From positions 786,181-850,180 of the forward strand of contig JNVV01000004.1 of assembly GCA_000733355.1 (NCBI GenBank): a DNA stretch of 64,000 bases, given 5' to 3'. The translations under genes and the position numbers were made by a program. The notes below the pieces were generated by a model. The model saw only the letters and a program-made list of their open reading frames with translations. It was not told where the DNA came from and searched no databases. This stretch comes from Falciphora oryzae. Taxonomy: Eukaryota > Ascomycota > Sordariomycetes > Magnaporthales > Magnaporthaceae. How positions within the stretch are numbered: position 1 is the stretch's first letter; every line of letters starts with the position of its first letter. Shown in pieces: positions 43,635-56,229 of the stretch.

Positions 43635-45139
43635 TCAGCAGGCAGAGGCTGACTCTACGAAATCGGCCTCAGTCGAGGTCTCAGTCTGGACCACAGCCTC
43701 AACTGCTGCAGGCGATGGGGCGGACGGTGCGATGGGCTCTGCCTCGTCCTTGGCGCTGTTGCTCTCCCACAGCTCAAAGCTCTCGCCGGTGCCCTCAATA
43801 GGCTGCAGCAAAGCAGCCTGTGGAGCAGGGTCGTCGCGCTTCCCCATAAGCTCGTCTATTGAGACGTCCGTCACTGACACCTTGTTCTCGGGCGCGAGCT
43901 TAAGCACGGCGTCGCCAGCGACGCTGGGCTCGGGCTCCTGGTACTCGTCGCCGCCGTGCACCGTCTCGGCCTCGTCATCGTCTCCAGGGACTATGATGAC
44001 GGATTCGCTATCGCATCCTTCGGCGTAGTAGTCGGCCACGTTCATCTCCGACAGAGGCCCACGAGTCTTCTCAAAGACCATGTCGTCGCCATCAAGGTCT
44101 CGCCTGCGGGTCGAAGAAGAGGTCGTTTGGCTGACGTCGTCGACAGGAGGGATGTTCTCCTTGTCGCGGCCCTCGGCTGTCTCACGGCGCCGCTTCTGCT
44201 CGCTCTCCTCGTCGCTGCTAATATCCAGGACGCAGGTGCTGTGCTGGAGCAGGTTCGTCATCTCCTGCTCGGGAGTGTCCTCGTGGATGTCAAAGATCCA
44301 TGAGCCGTCCAGCTCGGCCCCATACAGGCCACCGAGCAGGGAGGGCGATGGGGCGGTAGCGGCTGCCGAGCGCGAGGCATAGCTGGAGACGGTGCCCTTG
44401 AGGGCGGCGTCGAGCGAAAAGGGAGCAGCGGCGCCCAGACCGAAAGCGGGAGGGTCTACGCGGGTGAAAGGGCTAGCGGTGCGGCGACGGTTCTTGGAGA
44501 GAATCCCGACGCGCTTGCTCCCACGGGTGGGGGAGCGACCGGCGGGGGCGGACAGGGGAGCCGCAGTCGTGAGCGCTGTGTTGATCTTGGAGACGGGCGA
44601 CCGAGGCTTGATGATGGAGCGTGGCTTGGACACACCCGCATTCTTCGCCCTGTTGAGGGAGGAGTAGCTCGGGGTCGATGAGGGCTTGGGGAGCGATGGT
44701 GCCGTCGCCTTGGTCAGGACAAACGACGATGGTTTGAAGCAGTCATTGGAGAAGAAGCTGTCGGCGCCCTTTGACCTCTTAGAAAAGATGACGGGGTCGA
44801 CATTCTCCGAATCGTCGGTGTCAATTGATTCCGCCTTTCTCTTGCCTGAACCCGACGAGAAAGCTACACAGAACACTCAGTTAGCATGATGGCTATCGCG
44901 CAATATCGATTGACATGGTGAATGTATGGGATGTCATCTGCGACAGCATTTGATCGCATGGGAAGCAATGCGCACAAGCTGAACTAGCCTCGACAAGCTT
45001 GGAACGGACGACGGAGGGGAAATTAGAATTAGGAGCAGTAAGCAGGCCTACCATTCTGTCTGTTCTTCAAGCTCGTGAGGTTCTGCAGCCGAGCCCCATC
45101 CAGAGGGGCGAAGGGCTGGCGAGGAAGAGTGCTGGCCAT
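43635..45139 (-). CDS. Unrecognised disordered protein with KEN box and SUMO-interaction-like motifs
   Basis: Two exons, 45139-45052 (MASTLPRQPFAPLDGARLQN...) and 44863-43635, give 438 residues. I do not recognise the family. It is almost wholly polar and disordered: basic clusters (GKRKAES, KNRRRTASP, RGSKRVG) suggest the nucleus, and multiple Ser-Pro sites (PRSPVSK, GRSPTRG, TASPF) suggest CDK phosphorylation. A KEN motif stands at 264-266 in DKENIPP, the usual form of an APC/C destruction signal. Two SUMO-interaction-like segments, VLDISSDEE (241-249) and VIIVPGDDDE (318-327), have the hydrophobic-then-acidic layout. A conserved-looking block GSWIFDIHEDTPEQEMTNLL lies at 216-235. Together these suggest a cell-cycle-regulated chromatin or nuclear protein; this is inference from short motifs. 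Confidence 0.75.
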
Positions 45140-48100
45140 TGTGGATCGAGGTCGACGACACCGGGCCGCGATGGAGACGATTGAAGTCTAGAGGCTGTCA
45201 CTGGATATCTGAGCCGACCTATTCAATCGCCCACGGCTCCCTGGTTGGGCGCCAAGTCTATTGACGGCTGGGGCGGACGGTGGCGACAGCGATAGGTGGT
45301 CAATCAGACTATCGTTAGGCTCGAATGAATTCAATCGATGTATGTCTGTTTGTTTATGCCCTAGCTGGCCGCGATGGAAGAATGGCCCATATAAGACAAC
45401 TGAGGGGCAGAGTAGGAAGGAGGGAAAAAAGAGGAGACGAAGTGTGGCCAGAAATGCGTGGGAGGTGGTAGTATTCTTATTGCGGGCGCAGCTGATGAGG
45501 AGGTGGTCTTTGGAACGGGTCGGCGTGGCGAAGATGTGGTCGCCTTGGAGGAGGCCCAACGATCGAGCGCGCGGATTGGGTGGTGCAGCAATGCCGATAC
45601 CACCTGAGCTGCGGGCGCGCAAAATGCGATGCACTCGATCGACGTCAAACAGCGACCAACGGCTTGGGGTGCTTCCTTGCTTGCCGCCGCAGCAGTCGGG
45701 TTGCGGATCAGAATTTCGAGATTTCCGGAGAAGATGCGTGTCTTGTCTGTCCAGAAATTGTCTGTCCAGAAGTCTGCGCAAGTAGTAATATCTGGTGGGT
45801 TGGGTTGTGCGACATGCGGCGGAGGGAGGAGGGAAAACGAGTGCGCCCAGACTCTCCACCGTCCTGCAGGTCTAATTAACGGGCTGCGCAGCGTGCCTGC
45901 TCAACGTGCCGAGTCGTGGTAAAACTCGACGCGCGTGGGCTCGATTTGGCGTCGCTCCAACGAGATGGGGCCTCCCTCACAAGCAGGTCCAAGGGGGTGG
46001 GGAGGGGAAGACGGAATGCCCGCACAGTGGGCGGAGCTGGGCTTGCTGTGCTTGCTGGGGTGCAAAACAGGAATCAGGTGGCAGCAGCTCTCCTTGGTCG
46101 CTGTGCTCCTGGCTTGTGGCCAAGTATTTTACACAAGTTCATGCATGCAGGACATCCACCTGCTCAATTTGCTGGAGCCGGGATGCACAAGCGCCCACTC
46201 CTCCTCTGCGACTGGCTGCTGCATCGGTCGTGGCCAGCGAACAGTGCACAGCCAGGGAAATGCACGAGGACAGGACCGGCGTCTGAGGACCCGCAGGCCG
46301 AGCTGCTGCGCGAATGCGAGAAGGGGGGGTTTGGTGCTTTGCGCGCACCGGCGGAGGGGCTTGACTGGCTGAGGCCTGCGTCCATTAAACCCGCCCGCCA
46401 ATCATCGCGTCCCCTGGGCGAGATCGCCCCTGCGTGTTCTGACTTCAAGATGGTCCACAAGTACCGCCCCACCACGCGTCCGTGTCCGGTCGCGCAATGG
46501 ACGAGGGTTTGAAGGAGAGAACGAGTAAAAAAAGAAAAGAGAAAAAGGATTAAAATAAAGAGAGGCTCGTGCTTCTGCATGTGTAATGGCACCAAATAAG
46601 CTGGAGGCTGGGGATCTTCCGACAATGCGACTGCGCTTCCTCAGGCTCTCGTGCTTGGATGACAGAAGTCTCTTCCCAGCCGGAATCGACGCTGTCTCAA
46701 CCCCAACCTACTGCTTGACTTAGCACCTTGGATTCCATTCGTTGAGAGGTTCTCCCGGCCGACCCGATTCCCCTATTCACCCGCCCGCGCAAGGCATGGA
46801 GAACATCCCAGACACTGTCTTGGGGGCGGAAAGGCCACGGAATGACGACCGTGTCGATCCGTGGTCTCCGGTAGGCGAGGCTCTTTGGGTTGACGACGAG
46901 TTGTCTCAGCTCGAGGCGGGCTGATCGGTGGTTTGGTTAACTAAGCGGTGTGGGCTTCACCAGTGGCGCGATCGGACACGCGGGCCAAAGGTCGCGGCAG
47001 GCCGTGTCGTCTGCGGCCGTCCTGGCCTGTCGCTTTATGCGCCACGGGAGCTGTGTGTTGGCTCTTGGTTGGCTCTCGGGCTGTCTCGTCCTTCGGATTC
47101 CCACCCACTGTGCCCGGCCGGATTAATGCAGACCAACTTCCACCTACCTCATTGAGTTCAAGGAAACTCGATGACGAAGGGGGCGACGGGCTGCCGTCGA
47201 GACAGCTCGATGGCCTCTGTGCCTCCTTCGTTTTCGTCTCGGCTCCGCGACCGGTTTCACCAAGTGCGGCCATTCGCGCTTCCCCTTGGCTTCCTCTGTC
47301 TGGGCCCATCTGCGGGCTGACCACCCAATTGCTGTGCTCGAAGCGGGAGACATCTCAAGCTGCAGAATGAGAGCTGCACGTTGCCGTCTGTCCAACCATG
47401 GCAAGGCTGGGGGCTCCATTCCCAGGTAGGCTCTGCTGGACAGGCGGCTTGGCTGTTCGACAAACAGCCCAGCCCACAGCATCGTAGAACCTCCAGACAT
47501 GGAGAGAGCTACCGCCGATTGAGTCATCCATCATCCTTCAGGCACATTTCCCGGACCCCACCCGCCGCCGCTGCTGGCATGGCCATGGCCCCGTTTTGCG
47601 AGGCTGCTGCCTACCCCGAATCTTCTTTCCGGCCGGTGCCAACCCAATCTGGACTGGCTCCTCGGGCCTGCACCCTTGGCCCGTGCTTCCGGCCCGGAGA
47701 TGATTCGCGCGATCGCCCCAAGCTTCGTTGTGAGCTCGGAGCTGTGGAGCTCGAGGAGCTTACTATGACGAGTTGAGACTACGGGCCAGGCAGGCACGGC
47801 AGGCAGGTAGCCCTACCCTTGGTACCGAAAGTAGCACCTCAAGCCATCTGATCGTCAATGTTGGGGTCCTTCAGGCGTCTTTGAGTCACCAAACATGCAC
47901 ACAAACAACTCGGCTCAGGCCCGGCATCCAATGGGAGGCTTAGACGACGCTTTGCAAACGGTCACCTCACTGCTGTGCTACCCGCACAAGGCGGGGTTTG
48001 CACTTCTGCCTAGAGCCTCGCAGAGGACCAACAAACGCTTTGTCGGGTTCAATGACCGCAGAGACAGGAACGAAGGCTCTGAAATACGTGACGGCTCGTC

Positions 48101-48223
48101 TATAAGTATAGGGCGCCCGATCGTTAGATGTCCGTCTCTCTGTCTGTCACTCTGTCTCTATCTCATACTCTCTTCTTTCGAATCCCCTCGACAGGAGCTT
48201 GATCACTTCCACTTCCAATCAGA
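45140..48223. other. Intergenic, about 3.1 kb, between divergent genes
   Basis: The longest apparently empty interval between divergent genes here (KEN-box protein on the minus strand and AAA ATPase on the plus strand). GC content looks ordinary and no frame carries a domain. It could hold long leaders or non-coding transcripts, but nothing in the sequence proves it. Confidence 0.45.
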
Positions 48224-50392
48224 ATGGCACGGACCCACCAGACTGCCCGGCGGGCGAAGCCGCAGGACGAGCCCGACTCGGACTACACCGGGGACGAGGA
48301 CGAGGTTGTGTCCGAGAACGGCGAGACGCAGGACGAAGACACAGAGGACGTCAGCGACGAGGAGCAGCGCAAGCGCGATGAGCTGGAAAAGGCGCCTATG
48401 AGGGCTGAGCTCAAGCTTCTCGAGAAGCGCTGGACCAAAAAGGGCGTGGGATACTTCTGTGAGCCCCAGGAGGACGAGGAGATCCCCGAGCAAAAGACCA
48501 ATTGGTACGAGAAGTTCGCCCTTTGCCAGACCAACGTCTACGACTCGCGCAACCAGTTCGTCTCGAACAAGCACCTCTCGGTCAACTCCCCAGTCCTCAA
48601 AAAGGCGCTCAGGGACGTCATCGGCAACTTCCCGGGCATCTCCTTCTTCACCGACAAGATCACCCTCGAGTTCCCGCCCCGATGCTTGTACCACTACCGA
48701 GACGAACTCCAGGCGTACGCCGACAAGCTCAAGGAGCAGGGTCCCGAGTCTGAGGGCGCCGTCCACATGGCGGTGCTGATGGACTTCATCGACGAGCACT
48801 TCGCAGATACCATCAAGGAGGCCGACAACCTTCGGAAGGAGGGTCTCGTCAACTACGACCTGCTTTGGACCATCTTCAGGCCTGGCATGCTGGTCTACTC
48901 GACCATGCTCGGCCAGGCTCGCGCCTACAAGCTGAACAACTACGCCTACCAGGCCAACTCGTGCGGAGAGTTTCTTAGTCTCCAGTGCCAGTACGTCGAC
49001 TTCGACGGCGACGACTTTGGTATCCGCCACACGACGCTTGTCGTGTGGAAGATGGGCGGCGCCGTGCCCATCGACGCCCTTTCTTCGTTTCCAATGAAGT
49101 TCCACCCCAACCCGGAGCAGGCGACCCAGGAGCTCCTAGAGCGGGGACGCAAGTGGGAGGCCCACGCCGGCCAGCACTTTGTGCACTACCGCGGCATCGC
49201 TCTGGACAAGGAGGGCTCCCGGTTCAACATCGACAGCCGCACCATGATTGTCCGTTAACCCTTTCCATTGCTAATCACTTTATTTCTACTTTCCTTGCAT
49301 TGCTCGCAATTACTGACACTAATTAAAACGCTACAGGATTGCGCCACGCACCACCGCATCAACGGCAACTCGTCCTTCACTATCAGCGCGTTCCCACAGT
49401 CCCGGTCGGCTCAGGACAGGAAAAAGCGCAAGCAGAATCCCAGCACCACTGACGCCGAGCTGGTGCCGCAGGAGCTCAAGAAGTACACGAAACTTACGGA
49501 CGACCAGTGCGTGCTCGCGTCCGCCACGGTGCGCGGGTTTGCCTTCTCGGAGAAGAAGTTCCTCGATTTCTTCATCAGCTGCGTTTCACCCATCGACTGG
49601 AATCGCAAGTGCTTCGAGCAGCTCGTGCTGCCCGACAGCCAGAAGGAGCTCGTCCAGGCGCTCGTGTCGGAGCACACGCAGCGCGCGACGGACCCCAAGG
49701 CCGCGGCGTTCGACGACATCGTCAAGGGCAAAGGGCGCGGCCTGATCCTCGTGCTCCACGGCCCGCCCGGCGTGGGAAAAACGCTGACGGCCGAGTGCGT
49801 GGCCGAATTCTCGGAGCGGCCACTATACATCGTGTCGTCGGGCGACCTAGGCACCAGCGCGTCGACGCTGGACGAGCGGCTCGCGCGCACGCTGGACCTG
49901 GCCAGCACGTGGAAGGCGGTGCTGCTCATCGACGAGGCGGACGTGTTCCTCGAGCGCCGATCGCTGCACGACATGGAGCGCAACTCGCTCGTCAGCATCT
50001 TCCTGCGCACGCTCGAGTACTACGGCGGCATCCTGTTCATGACGACGAACCGCATCAAGACGTTCGACGACGCCTTCAAGTCGCGCATCCACGTGCCGCT
50101 GCGCTACAGCGGCCTCCCGGCCTCGAGCCGCGAGCGCATCTGGCGCAACTTCCTGGCCGCGGGCGCGGGCGGCGGCGAGGTCGACATCGACGACGAGGGC
50201 TACCGGCGCCTGGCCGAGGGCGAGCTCAACGGGCGGCAGATCAAGAACGTGGTCCGCACGGCCAGGTCGCTGGCCGCGCACAAGAAGCGCAAGCTGGACC
50301 ACGCGCAGCTGCAGCAGGTCATGGACATCCAGATGGCCTTTGAGCGGGACCTGGACGGAACCGATGACGACATTGACATGGTTGAGCGCTGA
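48224..50392 (+). CDS. AAA+ ATPase, fungal cytosolic/nuclear type with N-terminal DUF7025-like region
   Basis: Two exons: 48224-49249 and 49337-50392, 693 residues. The donor GTCCGT at 49250 keeps the frame and joins SRTMI to DCATHHRIN, matching the related fungal ATPases. Residues 1-55 are acidic and disordered. Residues about 60-360 form the conserved N-terminal region of this family (NSPVLKKALRDVIGNFPGISF, LWTIFRPGMLVYST, FDGDDFGIRHTTLVVWKMGG). Residues about 440-660 are the AAA module: Walker A HGPPGVGKTLTAE (484-491), Walker B AVLLIDEADVF (about 536-546), sensor 1 ILFMTTNRIKTFDDAFKSRI with the arginine finger, and a lid helix with NGRQIKNVVRTARSLA. Members remodel protein complexes; substrates are unknown. 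Intact. Confidence 0.9.
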
Positions 50393-53343
50393 AGACGGGC
50401 AGTCAAGGGTTGTTGGTTGGGCGGGTCGGCGCAACGGATTTGTGGATTCCAGCGACTCGTTCACATGTGCGATCACAATCTTTAACTTGCTTTATTCTTC
50501 TACCCAATGGCTCCCCCTTTCATCTCGCGTTTTCTTCCTTCTTTCGCCTCAACGGGTTATTTTCAGATCTCTTCAGAGCCATCTCAACTTGGAAGCATGC
50601 TTGGTGTCTCAAGATTACACAGATAGAAGACCAGAATCAAGACAACCAACCTAGGGGCGAGTGCCCTTGCCAAGGCTCAATATCCCTTACATGTGAGCCA
50701 TACCTAGGTCGGCATCAGCAACGGCCTCTCGCAGCGTGGCCATCCGTGTTCCAAGTCGCATGCATATGGTCGCATTACGGGGATGGCCAGCCGCTGCCAA
50801 TGCCCTTCTCTGGCCCGTGTTTCCGCTGGCGCCCGGCGGCTTGTGGACCTGCTGGAATCACAATTCCCGTCTTGAGCTAGGGGTTCGGCCCAGCGGACGG
50901 AGGCTCCTCACGAGCCTAGGCAGTGATGGAGAAATGTTCAGGGGCTGATTCCGGAGCGCCCGCCGGCAGCAGTGGGGTAAGGGGTCTGGTTCTCCTAGCG
51001 GCCGTGGAGGGTGCCATCGAGCCTCACCGCTCTCGCTGCTTGTCATATTTCCTGAAATTCGACCAGATCAGCGTTGCCGTCGATGCGAGGGAGCGTCGAG
51101 TCGATCAGGCCCCGGGAGGGTATTGGCTGCAGCCTCCCTGCATCGGACGCCCTCACCGGTCTCGAGGCTGGATTCCGGATGCTTTTCGTGCGCCTGTGCC
51201 GCCTTCGATGTACCTTGATAACCAGAGCGGCAGTGCCAATCTGTGACGCAAGTGATGGGCCTGCTAGGACGGGAATGGGAGACGACGAGGAGACATCGAC
51301 AGAATAGAGCTCGTTTCACCCACATGGGATTAAGTGCCTGCGTGAAATGACGAGTGATTCGAGGGGAATAGAGTAGTGAGTCCCCAACGGTAACGCGAAG
51401 GGCCTGGCGTGCAAACAAACTCGGATTTCCCAATTGGGCAGGCTCGCCCGCCGCTGTCGGACGTAGAGTGGAGGAACCTGAGCACCCCAGCACCTTCCCC
51501 TCTTTTTAGGGTAGTTGAGGACGGGTCGCTTGGTGGAACGTGCCCCCACAGGTACGTGGCACCCACCGAACATCACTTCCGGTGGAGAGCAAAGACGTTT
51601 TTAGCCGAGACGGGAGTGACTTGCAGCAGTGGCGAGACGAACTCGTCTCTCTCGGCCGACCCCCTGGCTTCTTCCATCGCCCTTTTTGCCCACCCATTAT
51701 CATGCATGCCACCCAGAAAGCAGATCCCTACGAAGCGACGTCGAGCTGTGCCGCCTCCCAAGCCAACCGAATGTCACCTCGCCAGGTGTCTGCAGGGAAT
51801 GCCAGGCTGCCAGCTCCTGGGCGCTGACCGTCGACACATGCACCCATGGCTCTCGCGAGACGTCGCGATTACCCGTGGCTCTGGCAGCTCGCCTTGACCT
51901 GGGTGAAATTGGGTGGCGTTTCCCTGCAGTGCCGCACTGCAGAAGAAGAAAAGAAACCTTCCGGTCGTCGTCACAATCATGCACGCCACGCTGTGAACCA
52001 GGAACTGGAAGCCCGCCCGCTCCCTCCCTTGCACGAGGCCAAAAGCAAAAGTGAAATGACGGCCACGAAAGATTGTCCATGGAAAGGAACCCGACTGGAC
52101 CGGAGGAGAGAGCTCTTCCGTCCGTCCGTCCGTCCACCCCCAGCCAGCCAGCCCGACCTTATCCACCCGCTCATCATGGCCCCGGCTCGCACTCGGCTTC
52201 TGTCATGCTACACACAGCCGCCAGCGCTGCTCGCCGGCGCCCCCTTTGCCGATGGTCGGCGGGGCACACGATAAACACGTGGGAGAGGACGAGAAGAGCA
52301 TGTCTGATTGCTGCTTCCGCCTTCGCTACCCTTCATCTTAGCTCAAACGCTGCTGGCTTTCCATCCGATACGCTGTCCTCTGATTCATGCACCGCCAGTA
52401 CCTTGCCTATGGCCTGCTAGCTTGGATGCAAGATAGGCGAGCCGGCCTCGGCCTCGGAGCTCCATGGTATAGTGTACCTCTCTAATAGGCTGGGTATCTT
52501 GCTGGGCAGCTGTACCTATCTTGCCTCCTTGCGTCGGGTTGTTTCGTCTCTTTTGACTCACGCAGGTGTATCTATACCATGCGGTGTGGTAGTACCATTC
52601 CCTACCGGAACCAGTTGGTTCGATTTCTTTGCTTCTCTTGTCTCTGGCTTGAACCTAGGGAGGAGATATATTAGGGTCCATCGGAGCCAACGAGAGATGA
52701 CCGCACGGCCGATGTCTAGGGTGCGTCCTGTTCCGGCGCTTATACGGTCCACCTTGTGTGACCATATCCCTCCCTTCCTCCCTGGCTCCATGCCTTTCCC
52801 ATTATCAAATACACGCTACCCTCCGGTGTATTTGGAAACTCGCCCGTATTTGCTCCCCGGAATATCAGCGATCTTCCTCTCCTACCCTTAAAATCACCAC
52901 CTATCACCTCATCTAATCCTTGGTTCAGCAAATATCTCTACAGCCTCGCCTCAACAGCAAGATCCCTTCTGCCAATATTGACAGAACTCTCATATCCGCC
53001 TCGAGCCCTCGACAGCACGCCTGGTATACTTTACCTTGACCTGACCCACAGGGCGGCACCTTGCTTCACACAGTCACACATACGACACGGTCACTTATAC
53101 GGCCTAGACATACCCCTGGCCAAAGAGAGATAAATAATTGCTGGTCGACTCTCCGACACTCGTTTGTAGCAAACAAAGTTGCCTGACAGGTCAACTTCTT
53201 TGTTTTTATTGGATATATACGCGGGGGATTCCCGCCCTCTGGCTCCCCCCAAAATAGTCGTATAAGGCGTCAACAACTTTGTCAGATCAGCTTCTCAGTG
53301 TAGCAGCTCACACTTCGACTTCGAGCCCGACCCTCCATTCCAC
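50393..53343. other. Intergenic, about 3 kb, no supported gene
   Basis: Only short frames. A small (TCCG) repeat lies at 52117-52135. The last 250 bases before 53344 are pyrimidine-rich leader-like sequence of the hydroxyacid dehydrogenase gene. Confidence 0.45.
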
Positions 53344-54585
53344 ATGTCCGAGCTACCGAACACGCCCATGCCGGCTGGCACTCCCGTCCCGGCCAGCACG
53401 CCTATCCCGGCCAGCACTCCCGTGACGGGCACGCCGCCGAGATCAACCACGCCGGTGGCTCACTGTACCGCACCCACCAACGGTCACTCGACATCCAATG
53501 GGAAGTCCGTCTCTAACGGGCGTACTAAACTCCCAAACGGCGGTGTCAAGAAGGCGATTGTCCTCCACATCGGTGATCCAATCCGGTACAACCCAGACTC
53601 ATATGAAGCCTTTGCCGAGGCCTTCGACGTCATTCGGCCGAGCCTACCGGAGCGGCAGCGCCCTGAGTTCATCAAGGCACTGCGCGAGGGCCGCTGGGGC
53701 AACTTCAGCGCCATCTTCCGCCCTTTCTGGGGCACCGGCGGTGAAATGGGCAAGTGGGATTCCGAGCTGATCGACCTCCTGCCACCAAGCTGTCGCGTTT
53801 TTGCGAGCGCTGGTGCTGGCTTTGACTGGGCAGACACGCAGAAACTTGGCGCGAGAGGTGAGTCGAGTCCGCGACTTCGAGGCTGGTGAATTGGGACTGT
53901 GTTGGGCGTCCATGTTGATGTGGAAAACGAACTTGAGCACACAGGCATTATATACTGCAATTCTGGCCTCGCAGCCGCCGAGGCTGTGGCCGACTTTACT
54001 GTCGCTATGGTCCTCTCGACATTCCGGCACCTGCCCTGGTGCATGGGCGCGGCGATGGCGGGTCTGGAAGCCGAGGAGGACTCCAATTTCAAGCTCTGCC
54101 ACGCGCTGGCGACGGCGCGCTCACACAACCTCCGCGGCCATATCCTTGGCATCGTCGGGCTCGGCAATATCGGCCGGCAGCTGGCCGCGAAGCTGGGTGG
54201 ACCGGCATTTGGCATGGTGATTCATTATACGGACGTCCGCCGCAAGCCTGAAGAGGTAGAGCGCGAACTGAACGTCACCTATCACCAGGACACCAGCTCC
54301 CTCCTAGCCGCCTGCGACTGCGTTGTGCTCTGCGTCCCGCCCAGGGCTGATGGCCAGCCCATTTTGAACCGCGCGGCGCTTTTTGGGTCGGGGAAGGGCT
54401 CTGGAGGCGGCCACCTGAAGCCCGGGCTGCGCGTCGTGAACGTGGCGCGGGGCTCGCTGGTCGACGAGGAGGCGCTCGCGGACGCGCTCGAGTCGGGCAT
54501 CGTCACGGCCGCAGCGCTAGACGTGCACGCATCAGTACGGCAGTGCATAAGGCCCGACGAAACAAAACCCAAAAATGGCAGCTAA
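53344..54585 (+). pseudogene. D-isomer 2-hydroxyacid dehydrogenase, 3' end lost at island boundary
   Basis: Two exons, 53344-53857 and 53945-54585, read 384 residues without a stop. Residues 1-65 are a Pro/Thr-rich disordered start (PASTPIPASTPV). The substrate half has SAGAGFDWAD, and the Rossmann half has GIVGLGNIG (240-248), CDCVVLCVPP and LRVVNVARGSLVDEEAL with catalytic Arg340. After TAAALDVHA (residue 367, about 54530) the family sequence stops, and 17 unrelated codons lead to TAA in AT-rich DNA. The usual continuation contains the Glu and His of the Arg-Glu-His triad, so both are missing and activity is not expected. Family enzymes reduce 2-oxoacids such as glyoxylate, hydroxypyruvate or phenylpyruvate with NAD(P)H. 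The upstream part is intact and GC-rich, so the loss is probably recent. Confidence 0.85.
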
Positions 54586-54775
54586 ACTTACGCCCATGTG
54601 GGCCAAAGGCGTGCAACATCCAAATTTAGCAAGCGCATAGCCCAAATCAATGTTAATAGCCGAACCATTACATCCTTACCATTTTTCGGCTATTTAAATC
54701 GAGCTTAAAAATGCAAACCGGTAAGCAGAGATTTACATTCCTTCATACCATTTTACATGGCTTTACAGCTTTACC

Positions 54776-55873
54776 ATGCCTCTGGACGTCCCCAATTGTA
54801 GGCAGAAAGTCCATGCAACTATCATTGCTTATGCCAATCCTCCTTCTACATTTTGTCCCGACTGTAGCTATCGCTTTCCTAAGCCCCTTGCCCTTGGCGA
54901 CGAGGTTGTTAACCTATTTATCGTTTCGTTACTTCCCCCACCACGATTTCCTACCCTTGCTTTATCGTTGCCTGCCCTCCCTATTAAACGAAAAACACCT
55001 TTGGCCGATGATACAGCTTTTGCCGTGCGTGAACGCAACTACAGCATGCTATTAACCAAAAAGCCTTCCAAATTATTAAGTGTTACTATTAGTACGAACT
55101 TTTTTTATAGCAAACACTACTACTAAAACGAAAACGACCTTATCTTTGCAAAAATCCGGCATTACTAAGCTATTACCCCGTTAAAAGTTTTCTATTTTGC
55201 CTAATACTTAGCCGAGCACGTTTTCCCTTTATTCGAATATTTTATCATGTTTATCGTAAATAAAAATGCACTTTTTCCTACCCAAAAAAAGCTCGATTGG
55301 GTTTTAATCGCCGGGGTTAAAGGCAATAAAACCGGCATTACCGAAATTCCTTACATAATCGAAGGCCTAATTTCGTTCGGCCTTTTGCTACGTAAGCTTT
55401 ACCTAAATACGCGATACATTTCCTTTTTCCCAAGCATTTACTTTAGTTAATATGCTTTTATTAAAGCTGTTAAAGCCGAATACACTTTATCGTTTTTCGC
55501 CAGCACCCTTACAAATCCTCCTGCTTCTAAAAAGCTAGCTTACACCTTTAAAGATGATATTTCCCTAGCAGGAAGCAGCCCCGGAGGACCTATCACCCCA
55601 TCCTTACGCAAAAAGGCATTAGCTCCCGCACGCAAACGCAGCGTTAAAAAAAAACCGGGAACGAAAATTAAAATAAAGCTAATAGCTTGGGTAACCAGGC
55701 CTTCGAAACACGTAGTTGCCCCCATCCCGCTATCGTTCGCCCCACCACATCCACCAAGCTCCCCATTAGCGGAGATGTCCGCTGCATTATTAGATTCGTT
55801 GCCTAGTAACAATGCCAACGAAAAGGCGAACGAGTTACTACCTGCCCGGTACACCCTTGTACGCGAGGGTTAA
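54776..55873 (+). pseudogene. Decayed open frame of unknown transposon protein
   Basis: One frame stays readable from ATG at 54776 to TAA at 55871-55873, interrupted by several in-frame TAA codons (for example near 55124, 55172, 55199 and 55448). The reconstructed order of segments is a Cys-containing start (CPDCSYRFPKP), a hydrophobic middle (LIAGVKGNKTGITEIPYIIEGL), and a basic tail rich in Lys/Arg-Pro (ARKRSVKKKPGTKIKIK). I recognise no domain. Position beside an integrase-core pseudogene on the opposite strand suggests a second gene of the same element or a captured gene. A short inverted repeat ATAGCCGAA / TTCGGCTAT precedes it at 54656-54693. Confidence 0.45.
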
Positions 55874-56229
55874 CCCCAGTAAGTGGATGAACACGCATAA
55901 GAATATATTAATGCGCAAAGCTAATACCTATGGATTAAGGGCATATCGCGTACTTCCAAACCCACAACTATTCCACCTCTCTTTATGGAGCTCCGTAACA
56001 AACGGGGCCGGGCTTTGTTTACCGGAGCAAACAAATCCCCCGCTAATAAACGGATTCGAAATTGCCAAGGTAATGAATTCGATAACCCAAATGCATCGGA
56101 CGATATTTCGGGCTAAAAAGTGTTTACGAGGATGTATTAACAGGTTGGCGCACGTATGTACATTAGCAATCTACTACTTTACTCTTTATTTGTTTGCAAT
56201 TCCAAATTTCCCATGTCCTTAATTAGATC

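Noticed and set aside
48203..49105. 300-codon minus-strand frame opposite the AAA ATPase
   Set aside because: Composition of Val/Leu/Asp repeats typical of antisense to acidic GC-rich coding sequence, with no domain.
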